DNA of 5,074 nucleotides from the NCBI GenBank assembly GCA_020252865.1, contig JADCCH010000082.1, positions 1 to 5,074 on the forward strand, read 5' to 3'. The stretch is from Methylobacterium sp. GTDB lineage: Bacteria; Pseudomonadota; Alphaproteobacteria; Rhizobiales; Beijerinckiaceae. Position 1 is the stretch's first letter. Each line of letters begins with the position of its first letter. Of the stretch, positions 4,016 to 5,074 are shown piece after piece. The notes under the pieces were generated by a model. It searched no databases. It saw nothing but the letters and a program-made list of their open reading frames with translations, and was not told the DNA's origin. The position numbers and the translations under genes are program-made.

Positions 4016-5074
4016 TCAGCCCAGCCGGAACGCCTCGTTGATCGCGCTTTTCACGCCGCCGCCCATCTGCGGCCCGCCGCCGGCGACATAGATCTCCTCG
4101 CCGAGCACCACCGCGCCCATGCCGTGGCGGGGCGTGAGCATCGGCGCGTGGCTCTCCCAGAGGTTCTTTGCCGGATCGAAGCTCTCCACCTGCCCGTAGA
4201 CGCGGTTGGTGCCTTCCCCGCCCATGCAGAAGATGCGGCCCGCGAACCACACCGAGCCATGGCCGGAGCGCGCGGTGGGAATGGGGGCGAGGAATTCCCA
4301 TGCATCGGTCTGCGGGTCATAGGCGTGGTGCAGGTTCGAGTTGGTGTGGAAGCTGTCCACCCGCCCTGCGATGATGTGGATCTTCCCGTTCACGGCGACG
4401 ATGCCGCAATGATCGCGACCCAGCGGCATGGGCTGGCGACGCGCATAGCGATCGGCCTTCACATCATAGACGAGGTGCCAGTCGATCGAGCGGCGATTCT
4501 CGGAGCCGATCGCGCCGCCGATGATGTGGATATTGCCGCCCAACGCCACGCAGGCCATGGCACCGCAGGCCTCGGGCAGGCGGCGAAGCTTGTTCCACCT
4601 GGTGCCGTCGAAGGCGAAGGCCTCGTCATGCGGGGTGCGGTTCTGCTCGATGAAGCCACCGAACGCGAAGATGCGCTCCTCCGCGCCCGCGCCGTGGGTT
4701 GCGAGGCCCACATGGTTCGCGCCGCGCGGCAGCGAGGGCAACTCCTCCCAAGCGTTCGCGGCGGGGTCATAGGCGTGGTGATAGGGCTTGTCGACGCGCT
4801 GCTCGGCATAGCCGCCGCAGAGATGCATGCGGTTTTTGAAGCCAACCGCCCAGGCCATTTCCGTGCGCGGAATGGGCAGGGGCGCGCGCGGGCGCCACGA
4901 ACCCTGCTGCGCGGCCTTCGGCGCGGGGCTGTCGGTCACGGCATGCTGGAAATGGAGCGCGGGCGTGTCGATCCGCCCCGGCTGGTTCAACCGCTCGAAC
5001 TGCCCGGAATGATGCGCATGCGGGTTCTGCGCGAGCGCCGGAGCGGCAGCCAGAGCGGGCAGGGCGGCGAGGAA
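4016..5074 (-). CDS. Exported Kelch-repeat beta-propeller protein (5' end missing)
   Basis: The frame is open to the right edge: 352 residues are visible and the start codon lies beyond the window. The first residues, FLAALPALAAAPALA then QNPHAHH, look like the hydrophobic part and cleavage site of a Sec signal peptide, so the mature protein is periplasmic or secreted. Six Kelch blades follow, marked by hydrophobic-GG (or AG) pairs at about residues 87, 139, 186, 236, 285 and 332, each followed by a tyrosine and tryptophan/tyrosine about 20 residues on (for example HHAYDPAANAWEELP and HHAYDPQTDAWEFLA). A lone N-terminal GSW strand probably closes the last blade. Kelch propellers bind proteins or, in some families, sugars; no catalytic residues can be named and the ligand is unknown. 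A TTG at 4990 in this frame is not the start, because the signal peptide lies upstream of it. The gene is preceded by unknown sequence and followed at 246 bases by the HNH gene. Confidence 0.88.
   Translation of the reverse strand, partial: FLAALPALAAAPALAQNPHAHHSGQFERLNQPGRIDTPALHFQHAVTDSPAPKAAQQGSWRPRAPLPIPRTEMAWAVGFKNRMHLCGGYAEQRVDKPYHHAYDPAANAWEELPSLPRGANHVGLATHGAGAEERIFAFGGFIEQNRTPHDEAFAFDGTRWNKLRRLPEACGAMACVALGGNIHIIGGAIGSENRRSIDWHLVYDVKADRYARRQPMPLGRDHCGIVAVNGKIHIIAGRVDSFHTNSNLHHAYDPQTDAWEFLAPIPTARSGHGSVWFAGRIFCMGGEGTNRVYGQVESFDPAKNLWESHAPMLTPRHGMGAVVLGEEIYVAGGGPQMGGGVKSAINEAFRLG

Overview
The window reads as a chromosomal segment of a GC-rich alphaproteobacterium. Supporting signs are the house style of the HNH protein (motif NADYRPLSYYPLSLW), the YqaA-type membrane protein followed by a DsbB-like protein, and strong G/C third-position bias in most genes. 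The exact order (Hyphomicrobiales, Sphingomonadales, Caulobacterales) cannot be fixed from these genes alone.

Layout, left to right. (1) Positions 1-1441, minus strand: an accessory module. A 402-residue SIR2-like protein (probable NAD-degrading or NAD-binding defence effector) is followed, with an ATGA stop/start overlap, by the first 78 codons of an unidentified protein that runs off the left edge. The junction lies beside a five-base G run. The two frames may therefore be one long SIR2 protein split by a single-base shift, or two translationally coupled genes. (2) 1442-1838: about 400 bases with no convincing gene, relatively AT-rich, holding small repeats, a near-palindrome and a T run. 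(3) 1839-1923, minus strand: tRNA-Leu(CAA) with encoded CCA. Its 3' end points at the SIR2 module, the usual geometry for an island inserted at a tRNA gene. (4) 2078-3174, plus strand: a two-gene operon for a YqaA/DedA-family membrane protein and a DsbB-like quinone-linked disulfide oxidoreductase. (5) 3176-3769, minus strand: an HNH endonuclease family protein whose stop is one base from the dsbB stop. It has a GTG start, a good ribosome binding site and a plausible promoter. (6) 4016-5074, minus strand: an exported Kelch-repeat protein, cut by the right edge inside its signal peptide.

The ordinary chromosome is the right two thirds (tRNA onward). The part most worth following up is the SIR2 module left of the tRNA. 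It looks like the end of a transferred anti-phage or similar conflict island, and its second half and any integrase lie outside the window. No CRISPR array, insertion sequence or rRNA is visible.
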